DNA from: Amoebophrya sp. A120
Lineage: Eukaryota > Sar > Dinophyceae > Syndiniales > Amoebophryaceae
Direction of reading: 5' to 3'
Assembly (NCBI GenBank): GCA_905178155.1
Contig: CAJINV010000003.1
Coordinates: forward strand, 9,989,979 to 10,053,978
DNA: 64,000 nt
Shown: positions 1 to 11,789 of the stretch, one piece after another
Layout of the letters: the number at the start of each line of letters is the position of its first letter
Position numbering within the stretch: the stretch's first letter is position 1
Made by a program: the position numbers and the translations under genes
The notes under the pieces: generated by a model
The model's database searches: none
What the model was told of the DNA's origin: nothing
What the model saw: only the letters and a program-made list of their open reading frames with translations

Positions 1-1023
1 AATTGAATTGTATACTGAGAGCCGGGATAGTTATGCTCCTGGAAGATCCCTCTGTATAAGAGTTCTCTGCTGGATCTTGATCAGATTCTATGTAAGTAGG
101 CGATCTCGTTTATTTGGTGAGGGTAGATCCTTGAGTGCCTAGGATGAAGATCGAGAACGCCGCGTCTTTCCTGCACCCTTCAGACGTAGTAAGTGCCAAC
201 TTGAAATACGCTATCCAGACGTGTGAGCGCTCAACTTCGTCTCCATACTCAGGGGGATTATGTGGTGCGATACTAGCTGATAGCCGTGTGGCCGCGACTA
301 TTGTAAAAAGCAGCCGGCTTCCGTTTTGAGTTGAAAAAACGAATCCAAAACAGAGCGGCCCAATGAATTCATGCGCTTTTGTCTGCAGCGGCAGCGAAAT
401 CTCGCGGAGTGGTATCTTCCTGCAGCTTCACGTCTTGTGCCTTCGCGGCCTTCTTCCTTCTGCCTCCTCTAGGGCTGCGCCTTGGAAAGGGCGGACTTGG
501 TGTGTCATATATTTTCTATGTGCTATGTTTTTCGCCTTTCGGGCCGGGCCCTTGTCAGCATCTAGCCCAACTTTGGCGTACTTCCGCTTCTTTTTTGTGC
601 TATTGACTAAAGATATGCGCCCCAACAAACATCGCCGGTTTTGCTTTTATCTCCTTGCTTTATTGAGCTTGGGCGCACAGTTGTTTTGCCGCTAAATCTT
701 TGTTGGGTGTCCCTTTTCCGTGTACATTCCGTGCGCAGGGCGCGCTTTCCTCTGTGTTCTCCCGATATTTGCCCGCCCCCCCGGCCGTTCCCGGTGTGCC
801 TCTTCATTCCCCGAGACCGGGGTTCCGGCGCGCTTCACGACGCTGCCCCCTTCCCTTAACACGGGGTCTCTCCTCCCATGCCAATAACTGCGCGCTGCTG
901 TGTTTGGTATACATAAAAATTGACTCGTTTACGCGGCAAGTCGCGGTATGGACGATAAAAAGGGAGACGCTGGCGCTTTTATGAGCAGTTTGGTACTAAG
1001 TACGGCATGCGCATCTTTTGCAG
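1..1023. other. Upstream flank without a supportable gene
   Basis: Mixed-composition DNA. Short open frames exist on both strands (for example 135-329 on +) but none shows a domain or a convincing splice context. The end of the stretch has a pyrimidine-rich run and CAG that I use as the acceptor of the first exon at 1024, so part of this region is probably an intron or 5' flank of the gene that follows. Confidence 0.4.
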
Positions 1024-4000
1024 CCACGTCGCAGTGATAAAGGATTGTCGATAGGATGGGGCAGAAGGGTGCTGGTCTACCTTCCAGAACTACAGGTTGA
1101 TTCGCGTACACAGAGATAACGCGGCACAAATCTCCTGTGAGTGTGAGAGGAAGGGACTTCCTTCGTGACATACGCGGCCGCGCGATTAGGCGTAGAGACG
1201 GTAAAGGGATTTCCGCTATTCAGCGACGATTTGCGGACCTCTATCAATTTCAAAAGTGCACGGGCCTTAGAATTGAGGAACTTAGTATATCGCCCAGTCG
1301 TTCTCAATGACAATATATGAAACTTGGGTTGCATGAAAAAGAAAACAGAAGCTGTTACTTCATTTTCTACAGTGTCCAGGTGAGCCATTTCATCTTGACC
1401 ACGGGAAAAGTTCCGCCTTTTTCTCGCCGATGTGCAACGCAGCTCGCCTGCGATAAGAGTTTGTATTTTGGAAATGATATCCATATCGTGCAAGCTATAT
1501 GGAAAGCTTAAGGTCTTGCATTAAGAAGCTTCGTGGGGCAGTCATACTGCTTTAATTCGCGGTAGGTCAGCTTTTCGTACTGGTAACTTTCTTTGTCCTG
1601 GATGAGACGCCCGGTGAAGCCATACAAGGACTACTAGCAAGAGACACTCTTGCACCGGAACCGCAGTACGATGAGGGTGTGCGCGATTTGTGGTGCGACG
1701 CGCCAGTGTGTCCGAGGGTGGAGTGGGGCCCTGCGAGAGGCGAGAATGCGGCTGAGACTGCTCTGAAACAGGACAGCCTGTATCTAATCGCTGTGCCTCG
1801 CGTGGGAAATTCTGGGGAAGCGCTCCAGGAGTATCGGAACCGCGTCGATTTCCTCAACCGTTCGACAATCTCTGCGAACAATATGGATACGAGTGCGAAT
1901 CCTGCTGGCACCGACCGAAAATATCTCCACAGCAGGGATAAAACCACGAGGCTGCAACTGCGCCGCTTTCTTTTAGATCGCAAGAGCTCGGGGCGTGATA
2001 TTTTTTTTGTCTCAGGTTTCTCCCCAGTGGCCGACGATCTGATAACGTTTGCGACTTCCATTGTGCACGTAGAAACAGACCTGGGCGGCGGTGTGCAGAA
2101 GGATTTGATTGCGTCGGTGGGGGGGCCTAACCGAAGATTCGTTTTTCGGTACGCCGCTACCGAGGAACTTCTCCGGCCTGACGACGCATCCGTGGATCAC
2201 AACCCTGAAAGAAGTGCGGTGTCAGTTTCTCCCTTGACTGTGTCCGAGCGTCGGCAAATTGGTCAAGAGTTCCACGCAACAACCTCTTCGTTCCTGCAGG
2301 CGTATCTGCCTGACCTCTTTCGGAAGAAGCACCTGCGTAGATTGGTGGGTCAGCTCGAGCAAGATCTCATTGCAGCAGAGGCTCAGGCTGGCCGCTGCCA
2401 GACTACGACAGCGCAGATAGGTAAAAAGAGGAAAGTAGATACGATCGGTGCGGCCCAAGACTCGCTTGCAGTGCCGTCAGACTTCGAGCTAAAGCGTGAC
2501 GGATCTGCGGCGCTTCGGCAAGCAGGTGCAGAAGATGCAAGTCAAGCGCAACGAATCGACACCACGCAGGTCTGGCGCAACTCGGTTAGAGTAGGCACGA
2601 TGCAGTCCTCTTACCGAGATAAAACGATATATAATTCGCAGCGCAAAAACGTCGTCGAGACACCGGATGTACAAATCCTAGTCCAGGAACAAGCCACAGA
2701 AAAGGGACATGGCGCAGCGGAGTTGGACTTCGAAGAAAGTGAGGCCGCTGCAATTCTGCGGACGCTTTTTCGGTGCAGCGATGCGCCGTCGTACGGATTC
2801 CAGAAACTTACCGGGGTAAGGGTTCCTGTGCATTTCGCGGTGCTGCGCGTGCTCTTCGAGCTAGACAGTTATGCGCCGCTTCTGCAGCAGTTCCGCGAGA
2901 ATGTTGTTTCTCCGTTGAGGGTGCAAAGATCACCAGGTTTTGTTCCGGACTGGAGGCCATTGAAGAAACGCACCGTGCCCGCATTTCGTTGGTTCCACAG
3001 CCTGACACCGTTTCGGGCATATACCACGGCGCAAAACAACGACAGTATGAGGCGACAGCTAGGGGGCAGATTCACCACGTTTGATGCAGCGACCACATGT
3101 GCGCCCGCAGCAACACGGTCTGCCCTTGAGCTTCCCGCGGCCACGGTCGCGGTTCCTTGGGGTGCAGATTCCTATCACGTTGAGCTGCTGCGCCGTCGTG
3201 TTCTCTCGTTTGCGCCCATGGTGTATGAGCATGTCGTACGGGTGTGCGTCCGAGCGGATTTGCAGCCCGGAGACTATCTACGAGCGGCGCGTCTTCTTTG
3301 GCTGGTGCAAGGAGGCTCGGGGTTACACGAATCGCCAGACACAAATTATATCCGTGCGCCAGGTGGAGCAGGGCCATGTTCGTCCCGCGACAGAAGATTG
3401 CAGGAGCAAGTTCTTCCTCCAATTGACGGGACTGAGTATCGTATTGTCTGGATAGCGGTCAATGCAGAGACAACGACCGCATTCTGTACGCATGCAGCTC
3501 CTGAAACAGGGCACAAGGTAAAATCAACAAACGGAGATGCAGGGTCACCCTGGCTGATGTGTCCTTGGGAGACGTCCTTACGTAGCGAGATACATGGGCA
3601 GAAAGAGCTTGCGGTTGGCAGCAAAGGAGAGTTGCTCGTACCATATGCGATACGGAGTGCTCCAGGACCAGGAGGCAACCTCACAGAGACTCGGTTTTTC
3701 TGTCAGCCTACAGAAAAAGGTTGCGGGCCGAAAAACAATGACGAACATCCCAATCACGCCTCCCTTTCAGTAGGCGTCTGTTCAGTGTGGAACCCATTCC
3801 TGAACCGGGAAATGCAGGTGGCCTGTCGGGCTGCCGTCGCGAGGACGCGTGAACTGCAACCGATAGCAAGATCATTTGAGGATCTCCAAGAGACAACATC
3901 AGCCACGAGGTTTCGCTCGACACAAGTGCGCACGTGTGCGCTAGCGGGGCCATTGATTGCGCCCTCTTCTATTGGTACCTCACATACACCGAAGCACGTT

Positions 4001-4090
4001 CACTCGTCTGACTATCGCCTGCAAATATGTCTGGGTCTGGAAACATGCAAACCGGTGGTCGTGCGCATTTCGGACCACGCAAGAATCTGA
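1024..4090 (+). CDS. Large unrecognised protein, 3' part of gene (three exons)
   Basis: I do not recognise this protein. Proposed exons are 1024-1095, 1150-1284 and 1571-4090, joined in phase 0, giving about 908 visible residues ending at a TGA. The last exon is an open frame of 839 codons, far longer than chance. It has no in-frame ATG upstream of 1679 before the stop at 1553, so it must be entered by splicing; the likely acceptor is the CAG ending at 1570. The second exon begins EGTSFVTYAAARLG, the third LFVLVTFFVLDE. The protein is rich in Arg, Ala and Ser, with no clear signal peptide, coiled coil or repeat. A segment near 2400-2440 (KKRKV-like) could be a nuclear localisation signal. No catalytic motif was seen. 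The true start is upstream and not found. The intron 1096-1149 is short. Existence of the long coding exon is well supported; the upstream exons are inference. Confidence 0.65.
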
Positions 4091-4966
4091 TAACTTACTT
4101 CTAACTCAATTCTGACACTACCAAAAACAGCTTCGCCTTCTGGTAAGCTCTTCGAAGCCTTCAAGTTCCATTGTCTAACCCCAATCCAACGCCATATGTT
4201 ACTGATACTGTAAAATCTCTGTTTGGAATTGCCAAGGCACTAGGACGACCCTGATCGTCCATAGCCCCCTCACATTGTTAGCGCGCAGACATTCGCACAC
4301 CCACGCTGAGGCGTGTACACCTGTGCCATCAGTCCTCGCAATTACTACGCTGGAGCTTCGCCTTGCTCTTGGGTTCGAATTGAGAGGTAGATAGTCATAA
4401 TCGCCTCAATTTGAGTGATAGAGCGTTGGCTCTTGTCGTTCGTGGCGCTGCATTGTACTACTTCGAAAAGCATGAGGACCTCAGGCGTTTTTCCTCTATA
4501 ACTTTGGTCACGATAGCGGCAAGGTGCGCGGCGTTTTATCTCCTCGTCGGGGTTCCGTGGTCATCGGGTCCTCGCTTATCATTTTGAAAATTTCTGTCGC
4601 CTTTCAAGACACTGAAAAAGCAAGAGAGCATATGGACTGCTTGGAATGCGAGTGGATTCGTCATCATGGCCGACAGACGAAGTGCCTGGCGCCTTGCATA
4701 TCACAAACAAAATAGTCTGTTGGGATTGGCAGTTTGTTGGTGCTGCACCATCAGAAGTGCGGAACTTCCGAACGGTCGCCACCTTTCCGATAGTCCGATA
4801 CTTCATAATAAGTACGTAATTCACGTACTAGGCAACCTGCATTCGCCCGGACAGCGGCACCGTCGGCGCTCTTTCTCTTTCCAGGAGACTGAATTTTCGG
4901 CGCTGAAGACAAAGACCTTGGCATGCTGAAACAGGCTTTGTATGATCTAAATCTAGTAGATGGGCG
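4091..4966. other. Spacer between genes
   Basis: AT-richer unique-looking DNA after the stop codon at 4088-4090. It presumably holds the 3' untranslated region of the upstream gene and the 5' flank of the next. No repeat or domain was recognised. Confidence 0.4.
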
Positions 4967-5913
4967 ATGCCTTTCGAAGTGATTGCGTTCGAGGTAGGAC
5001 CCGACGACCAAGTCAACGCGTGGTGTCTCTTCTTTCTCGCGGTGTTTTTCGCTTTATCAAAACGAATATACAGCAACCCCGATTCCGCGCGCCTGGGAAT
5101 GAGGTCGGTCCCGGACGACATGCGTACGTAGTACAACTAACGCGCATTTGTTTTGCAAGAACAGAGGAGACCATAGATACGTGCTTCGCGGTCCGCTCTT
5201 CTCAACGCGGCACCGAAGCAATGGATGCGAGCATGATTGTTTTGCCATTGTGAAGGTGGGCGAGGGCATTACGAAATCTTAATCGTGCCGGTTTTGTTTT
5301 TTTTAGGAAATTTTGTTTTGTGTAACAACGCAAAGAGATCACGTTCTTGAAATGCGAGGACATGAGAAAGAATGTGGTTGGGTTTGGGCGACTTTTTCGT
5401 TGTCATACACTACTTTGCTTGATAGCAATTGCAAAAATGTGTCGGTGTGAGAAAGTGCGCGCACGCCTTTGTAGTTTGTAGCAAAGAAGTTCTTCAATGC
5501 ATACCGAAGCGCCCCGAATTCATATTCAATGATCCTGCCCGGGCTCATTGTGACTTTCGATGCCCTTGGTGGAGCGTTTTGATTAAAGAAAATATCACCA
5601 CGATGAAGCGTGCTACGTGAGGGTGACTTTTCCGGCAACGGCTTCCAAGGCAAACTCGCCGACCAACGTGCGCCGACGGCAATGCGGTCCGCCGACAGAA
5701 GTTGTTCGACAGATCGGCGGCGCCCAACGCCGTGGATTTGTGCCATATGGGCCGCTCTACAGAGCACCCAACAAAACCGCACCAAAGATACACGCAGCGA
5801 CTCCGCAGCGTGTGGCTGCGATTTTAGGGGAATTTTGGAAGATCGCGCAAGCGATCATTGATTTCTTCGGCAACTTCACACGAAGCATAAGCGGTGGCGC
5901 AGACGCTCAATAA
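4967..5913 (+). CDS. Small protein with one transmembrane segment (three exons)
   Basis: Exon 1 starts at ATG 4967 and ends at 5123 before GTACGT. Exon 2 is 5482-5568 (acceptor TTTGTAG). Exon 3 ends with TAA at 5911-5913 and starts either at 5702 or at 5609. All phases match (1, 1). The product would be about 150 residues. Residues about 18-32 (NAWCLFFLAVFFAL) form a hydrophobic segment after an acidic N terminus. The middle carries a second apolar stretch (SMILPGLIVTFDAL). The tail has a Pro/Arg-rich part followed by an aromatic amphipathic stretch (EFWKIAQAIIDFFGNF). I do not recognise the family. The tail slightly resembles the membrane helix of small ER selenoproteins, but order and sequence do not fit. 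An antisense open frame of 148 codons (5339-5785) overlaps; I judge it a shadow because its splice context is weaker. Confidence 0.45.
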
Positions 5914-5929
5914 GGAAGAACAAGAAGAT

Positions 5930-6411
5930 AGTTGTAAGCGTAAAACGCACGACAGAGCGCGCCTATTGTTGACTAGTCCTTGTAGCACGGGGCCGATCTT
6001 CCGCTCGTGTTGCTAGCCCTTGGTTGTTCGAGGGGTCCATGCCATTGATTCCTTGAGGAGAACTTTCGCAAGCAAAATTAAGCGCAGAAAGGGGCAATCT
6101 TTCGACCTTTTACCAATGCCCGCCACACAATTAGACGAAAAGCCTTGCACGGGGGTGTGGGTGACCCGGAGAATGCGAAAAAGCGTACAGTGGCCCCATT
6201 TAGGGGAGCTCCCACACATGGGCGCTGCATTGTACGCGGCCGCGGAAGCGCTCTCCTTGTGGCGCTTTTCTTATGCCCAGAAGGAGGCCACACGCACACA
6301 GTAGGCCTCTGTCGGCATCTTATGTCGTCGTTTATGTTCTTTCTAGCCAGCACGGTCGCTGGCCCGTTTCGTTAATCAGGGAAGGCGAGAAAACGTCGCC
6401 GTTCTCACTAC
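5930..6411 (+). repeat. 3' relic of the TIR element family
   Basis: The end (GAGAAAACGTCGCCG then TTCTCACTACCTCC at about 6387-6415) matches the conserved 3' end of the complete elements, GAAAACACCACCGACCTCACTACCTCC. The 5' part is degraded, so the left border is approximate. Confidence 0.45.
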
Positions 6412-7244
6412 CTCCACCTTGGCGGCCGGTTTTGGTAGAGGGGTGGTTACATAGTGAAGCAGTGCGCGGGGCGTCGGGAGCCGTTTGCATTTCGACGCCA
6501 GTACATTTTTGCAGCGCATATTTTGACTCTACGCACGATTGGGGCTCTCATACGGTAGCAGGTATGCGACGTTCTACCCTTCTAAGAGCTACCATGACGA
6601 AACTTGTGTTGCCGGTTCGTGTTGCTAAAAAAGCAGCGCTGCCCGACTGGAATTAGTCGATCATGCGATTATATTCAGTCCTTGCCATGCGCACCGCAAG
6701 CAACTGAATCAGACCTACACGGTAAGCAATGCCTTGCTCAATGACCAGACCACCTGTGCACAATCGGGTCACACGAGTTGAAGTCTCGGTATTTCGTGTG
6801 GGAGCTCTGTTTTTTACCCTGACAATAGCACTGATGGCACTATGGAAACAAAATGTCCTTTCCCCTGCACGCAATTTCCGCTGCGTGCTTTCTTTTTCTG
6901 TGCACGATAATTTAACTGTTTGTATTGCATGAGGGCAATGAGGCAGCCTCTTGTTGCATTGTGCAGTCGACTCTGTAATGCTGTTCGGTCCAGCGCATGT
7001 GCAGAGGAGAGACCGCAACCGCATATCGTGCTAAACAGGAAGACCACTAGGCGTCTGGCTGGCTTAGGATATGCCTGCAGTCTGAGGTCACATCACAAGT
7101 TGACTTGTGTCGATGTATGATCATGCTATACGAATCTACTTGATCTGTATCTGTAAAATGCACCGGGAAGACTTTTCGTCTCAATAGCGTTTGAAGTATT
7201 TGGTGATGAGTCCGCCACTGCGAGAGCTTCGACCTCCCAGCCAA
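6412..7244. other. Gene-poor stretch
   Basis: Mixed sequence following the element relic. Open frames on both strands are short and give no recognisable protein. I see no strong repeat here. Confidence 0.35.
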
Positions 7245-7585
7245 ATGGAAGCGCTACGAATTATCCTGTACGTCGAAGCTGCGCATCTCTTGGAACAACG
7301 TCTTCCGGTCGGTGCCCTTCCGCACGCGTTCGTGCTCGCGTGACGCCTAAGCCTGAGCGTAAGCACGAGAAATTTAGCTCTGCATCATGATCAGCACCAG
7401 CGAAAATAAATGTAGAACCGCGACCGAAGCAGTAGCCGTCCCCGTTGCACTTGCAGCGACAGAAACAGAATGTCCTGCGCCCCTTCGAGCTCGAGGCTGG
7501 CGTCTTCTTTAAGAATCTGAGCATGCCAAATACGTTGATCCGGAGTGAAATCGTAGACGCAGGCAAGGACGCAAAGACTGGAAAA
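7245..7585 (+). CDS. Candidate pair of exons, unrecognised protein
   Basis: Two protein-like segments in phase 0. The first runs from ATG 7245 (MEALRIILYVEAAHLLEQ and on) to 7331 before GTGCTC. The second is 7469-7585, after the acceptor AGAAACAG and before GTTTGC, and reads NVLRPFELEAGVFFKNLSM at its start and AGKDAKTGKV at its end. The composition is that of a folded protein, with no stop in the chosen frame and a plausible donor and acceptor. Alternative frames in 7190-7390 are also open, so the first exon is less certain than the second. No family is recognised. It may belong to the same gene as the hydrophobic exon downstream. Confidence 0.4.
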
Positions 7586-7881
7586 GTTTGCTAGTGCGCC
7601 GTGGCTAATTCTGGCTGACGCAAGAACTAGCTACCGACGGTTCTGCTGTTGTGTTCACTTCCTGGCTAGCATCCTCGAGAACGCGCAGACTTTTTGTATA
7701 TGGGGCAGCACGGCCTTCACGGTGAAAGTCGAGGTGAATAAGTGCGCGCCCCCTGCTCCCCTTTGCGAGTACCTCAAAAGCCCAAAAAGGAGCGCTTTAG
7801 ATGGAACAGCGTAGACCGAGCCGTCGCCCGCAGAAGCGCGCGGCTCCGCTGCGAGACTTTTGAGAAAGAAAGTTTGGCTTG

Positions 7882-8139
7882 GTCAGTAGGGAGGACCCGT
7901 TCTGTCCGAGCGTCCGCGCGGTTGTTTCGCTTATTCGGGCCGAAGTTCAATTTCCTTTGCGTTTGCCGTTTGTTGCCGTCACGTCTACTTTGACCTATAT
8001 GCTTTGTGGGATCCCGTGGGCAAACGCAGCAGTAGGTGTATCCACAACTAGCGTCGCGCCATTTCTAGTCAGGGACTCACTCGGTGTCGTCTTCTTCATT
8101 TCAAGCCCATTTGTCACAGGATGCGCAAACCTAGCCGTA
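7882..8139 (+). CDS. Candidate exon of a membrane protein
   Basis: An open frame of about 86 codons with several apolar stretches, including PLRLPFVAVTSTLTYMLCG and LGVVFFISSPFVTGCANLAV. The acceptor is probably one of the AGs at 7886-7889. The frame leads in phase 0 to GTATGT at 8140, a good donor that is formed by the boundary of the transposon-like element starting at 8144. The two helices separated by a short loop recall ABC-type permease segments, but the similarity is too weak to name. Confidence that it codes is moderate to low. Confidence 0.35.
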
Positions 8140-8143
8140 GTAT

Positions 8144-8828
8144 GTAGTGAGGTCGCCGAACGGCTCTAACCTGGCAGCTTTCTTGACAGTAACCGCCAAA
8201 AACGACCGGCAGTTTTCAAGCCTGTAGAGAGTTTTTTTGCCTGGAAAAAATGAAGGCGCGCCAGCCTGTTTGGCTTTGTTGTCAACGAATCGCCGGCGGA
8301 TTCTATCGATCGCCGCTGGATAAAACGACGCAAGGGAGCCGGCAAAAGGGGCGCCCTTCTGAGGCGCCCACCGCCTTGGTTTCTGGCGATATGGCCAAAA
8401 AAACGAGACCAAAATCAGAACAGCGAAGCCACATGGTGCGGCCGCGATTTCGGAGCATTTTGGGCGGCCGCGAAGGCGGCCGCCTTTTCGCCGTTTATAG
8501 AGCCTGGGGAGGTTTGCAAAAAGCGCCGGCGCGAAAAATAAAAACGAAAAAAGAAAAAGCGCGCGACACGCGCGAAGCCAATCTGCATGCTACGGGCCCG
8601 ATTTTCCGTCGGTTCTTGGGCGCCCCCCGTGGCGCCTGGATCGGCCCCATAGCGTCGGGGCTGGCTTCCGGACAGGAATTCCGAAAATTTGCCAAAAAGC
8701 GGCCATGTTTTTCAACCGGCCGCCATGCCGTGCGGCATAACCTTACCCACGGCGGCGTGGCGGGCCCAAAAAAAGCAAAGCCGTGGCCAAGGCAACGGCC
8801 GGCAAGAAAACGCCACCGGCCTCACTAC
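8144..8828 (+). mobile_element. TIR element, complete copy 1 (about 685 bp)
   Basis: Starts GTAGTGAGGTC and ends GGCCTCACTAC, an 11-bp terminal inverted repeat with one mismatch. The interior is closely similar along its whole length to the copy at 49716-50406: both contain GACCGGCAGTTTTCAAGCCT near the left end, a GCGGCCGC palindrome in the middle and CATGCCGTG-GGCATAAC near the right end. Outside the right TIR the two copies still share CTCCGCCCCGGCGGCTATAT, so the element may extend about 25 bp further. Open frames inside (up to 238 codons) are not shared cleanly between copies and look non-coding. It is a non-autonomous, MITE-like element. Confidence 0.8.
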
Positions 8829-9099
8829 CTCCGCCCCGGCGGCTATATTTTGTATAGTTCGCTTCGCTACAGCGCGAACGTCAAATCTCCCTCTGGGATT
8901 TTACGCAGAGATATATGCTCAGAGGATCCGCATGTTCTAACTTACTTGGCAGCCTCCTTGACATAATCGGCGAAGATGCTGGGCCATGCCGAATTATCGG
9001 CGCGATTGTTTCTTTATGCAGACTCACTCGAGAAAGGTGCTGGGAAGCTCAAGCTAGGCAAAGCTAGAGCGTATGCGCTTGATACGTAAATTAAAAGCG

Positions 9100-9922
9100 C
9101 AAGCGCTCTAATTTTCCGCAGCCAATGCAATCAGCATGCCAACAGGCCGACCTCCCGCCGCTGCGACGGCGCCCGCCGGGAGTCCATAGCAGGCCCACCC
9201 GCCCGGGGGTATTTCTGGAAGAAAATCCGCAAAATATGCGAAATGCCGGCCAGCGTTTTCGCCCGCCGCCAGGCCAAGCGGCCCCGCCTTATCCGCGGCG
9301 GGGAGGTGCGGCGTGCGCAAAAAGTGCGCCGCCCGGCTCACATCGCAGGCGACCGCCTTAGGATAGCACCCGGCGCGCCTTTGCCGGGGCAGGAGAAGGC
9401 GCCGAAGCCATTGTTTGTATATTGGCAGCGCCCACGCCGTCCTGTATGCAAAGAGCCTGCTGCAGCACAAATTGCAAAACCCAAGGCGCTGCTAGATCTG
9501 GAAACCACGTAGACAGGGGGCTCGAAGCAAATACGAGACGAGGGCGCCCGGCAGAGAGCGAACACACCCCAGCGACCAGCATCGGAGGCGCAGCTGGCGG
9601 AAAACCCTTCGGCCCTGCAGCGACAGACACGGTCGCGCCCCCCAAAACTTTTTTGGGTTTTTTACTCGGTGCGCCAATCGGATGTGGAAGCTATGGAACC
9701 GCGACACATGTCGCGCCTGCTCTCTAGTGCCATGTGGGCCCTCGCCTGTTTTATCTCTTCGAAACGCAGCCCGGGCCTTTTTAGGCGGGCGTGTTTGCGG
9801 TGTCGAAGTGTTTGCCAAGCAGCTCAGCACACGCGCTGGTCGAGTGCATCGGCGCGCCATGTTTGTTTTCGTGGCTCCGCCACGTCGGGGGCAATCCAAT
9901 GGGCTGTGCTCCTCTGTCGCAT
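9100..9922. other. GC-rich repeat-like block
   Basis: Very GC-rich DNA with long open frames in several frames on both strands, as expected from base composition. Words such as GGCGCGCC and GCCGGC recur in the other GC-rich blocks of the window. No protein family is recognised. Confidence 0.4.
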
Positions 9923-10728
9923 GTAGTGAGGCTACCGCGCGGCCCCAGCCTGGCAGTTCTCTTCGCAGAGACACAGCAACACGGCCGGCAGTCTCCGGGC
10001 TTATGAGAGAGTTCTACAAGCGTACGACCTCAGAAAAGGTCAAGCGCCTCGGCGTGATTGGCTTCGCCTCCAACGGGCTCCGCCGAAGATTGCTGACAGT
10101 CTCGACGATGGCATGCCGGCAGAGGCGTGCCCCGCCCTGAGTTTTGGACTTTTCCGGCGCCCAAAAGAGGGCCCACAGAGGCCGCACGCAAAAGCAAGAC
10201 GGCCCGCGGCTTTTGGGCAGTCGCGAAAGCGGCCGCCCTTTCGCCAGATTGGCTCACCGCAAGCCGCGGCATCTCCGCGAAGCTGGCGCCCTTCAAAAAA
10301 TGGAACGCAAAAAGCAAAAAGCGCGCCGGGCTAATAGACCTGGCCCGCCCGCCAAAGGCCCGGCGTTTTTCCGAATCCCCGGGCCGTGAGGACTGGGCGC
10401 ATGCCATCGAGGCGGGCTTTCGGGGGACCGCACTTAGTGAATTTGCCAAGTTTTTTATTTGCTGGCTGCCATCCCGTTTGGCGTTGGCCAAGCTCCAACC
10501 TGCACATGCACGACTGCGGCCCGCCCCCGCCGCTCGCCCACGCGCGCCCCTTGCCCGCTTCTTGGCGGCGCTTTTCGCGTCGGCGGTCGAGGCGAAGGGG
10601 ACGCAGGAAAGGACCTGCAAGGCGTTTGTTAAGGGGCCTGATTTTGGGTGCTTTGTTATGGCCAAGGTCTGCTCTTCCGGCTCTGCAGCCCGCCGGCCGG
10701 TGCAAGGGAACGGCAGCGACCTTACTAC
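9923..10728 (+). mobile_element. TIR element, diverged copy 2 (about 806 bp)
   Basis: Left end ATGTAGTGAGGCTACCG, right end GACCTTACTACCTCCGCCC. Both ends match the family TIR with one or two changes. Near the left end it has the family word in the form GGCCGGCAGTCTCCGGGC. The interior is rearranged relative to copies 1 and 5 and contains overlapping long open frames on both strands (277 codons on -, 264 on +) that I regard as composition artefacts. Confidence 0.65.
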
Positions 10729-10919
10729 CTCCGCCCTGGTGGCTATGCTTGGCATCCTTAGCGAGGCCGGCAGCTTCTTCCGAGGGCTCTGGCTTGTTTC
10801 GCTGCTTTCGGGGCCCCTCCAAGGCCTTTGGTTTGGTTGTTTCTTTATTTTTTGCGGCATCACAGAAACTCCGACCCCAGGCCCAGCCCAAGCTTGGCAG
10901 AAGATTCAGTCCCGACCCT

Positions 10920-11200
10920 GATTTTCATGCTCAAGGCCAAGCGCGAAGCTGAGGCCAATTATACCTCCGCCCGAACTAAGACCGCAGCTTCCAAGTTGAC
11001 GCTGAGGCCCAAGCTTAAGCGCGAAGCAGGGACTCGACCTAAATCGCGAAGTTGAGGCCGAGCCTCTAGCTCGAAGCTGAAACGCAGGCACAGCTATGAA
11101 GTTCGTTGAGAGTGAGGCCGCAGCTCGATGCTGAGGCTCGAACGCAGACTCCTGGTCGAGGGAGTCTCAAACTCGAAACCAAAGCTCAAACCGAAACTCG
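10920..11200 (+). repeat. Degenerate short tandem repeat (AAGCTGAGGC-like)
   Basis: Words related to CGCGAAGCTGAGGC, GCTCGAAGCTGAAAC and CTCGAAACCAAAGC recur about every 20-30 bases through the stretch. It directly follows element copy 2. A region of similar vocabulary lies at 55080-55300, also just after a GC-rich block. Confidence 0.5.
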
Positions 11201-11227
11201 ATCGCGAGATGGTTTTTGAAACTGCAG

Positions 11228-11384
11228 AGCTTCACCTATGTAAAACTTCCACTGGGTAAGAACGGGCTTTCCGTGTGGTTTTCTTTTACGCCGATAGTAT
11301 CGGCGGAAATTGACACCGACATGCCGAGCAGGTTTTTGCAGAAAGTGCGCAGCTGTATAGACAGGAAGGATGGGTCGGGACAAG
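11228..11384 (+). CDS. Candidate exon, unrecognised protein
   Basis: After ACTGCAG the frame reads SFTYVKLPLGKNGLSVWF and continues with EIDTDMPSRFLQKV to a possible donor GTGAAG at 11385 (phase 1). The stretch is 52 codons with balanced composition. No family is recognised. An antisense frame of 109 codons overlaps but contains many Ser/Cys/His residues and is probably a shadow. It could be an upstream exon of the ubiquitin-like gene below. Confidence 0.35.
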
Positions 11385-11789
11385 GTGAAGCCAGTCGGTC
11401 TTGCCTGGGCACGTGAGCATAGAAAATCGCTGCTCGCTGCGTATCAGTGAGGTTCGTGGAGAGTCTTCGGGAAAGTTGCTCGTTTTCGTTGAGAGTGTAC
11501 AGAGAGTAGTCTTTGCGTCGCGCGTGCCTTGTATGCGAAAAATAAGAGGCACCGGAAGTTGACACAGAGGAGGTCCATCAAGCGGAAAATGTCATCCGTG
11601 GTATGACATACACGATTCATTGTCAGAGTGACTCAACTCTTCGAGCAATTCGCTTCGGATGGTTGAAAGTGAGAATTGCCGCATGGTCGTTTTCGTTAGC
11701 CTCGATAGACATGCCAAGAAAATGCAAAAAAGATTGCTGACCTACTGTCCATAGATTAGTTGCCGCGCACAATTGACTGTAGCGCCACC

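Noticed and set aside
5702-5913. Selenoprotein K-like tail
   Set aside because: Only a short aromatic/apolar stretch is similar; domain order differs and there is no in-frame TGA with a visible SECIS-type context.
7882-8139. ABC transporter permease segment
   Set aside because: Hydrophobic pattern only; no family signature residues are present.
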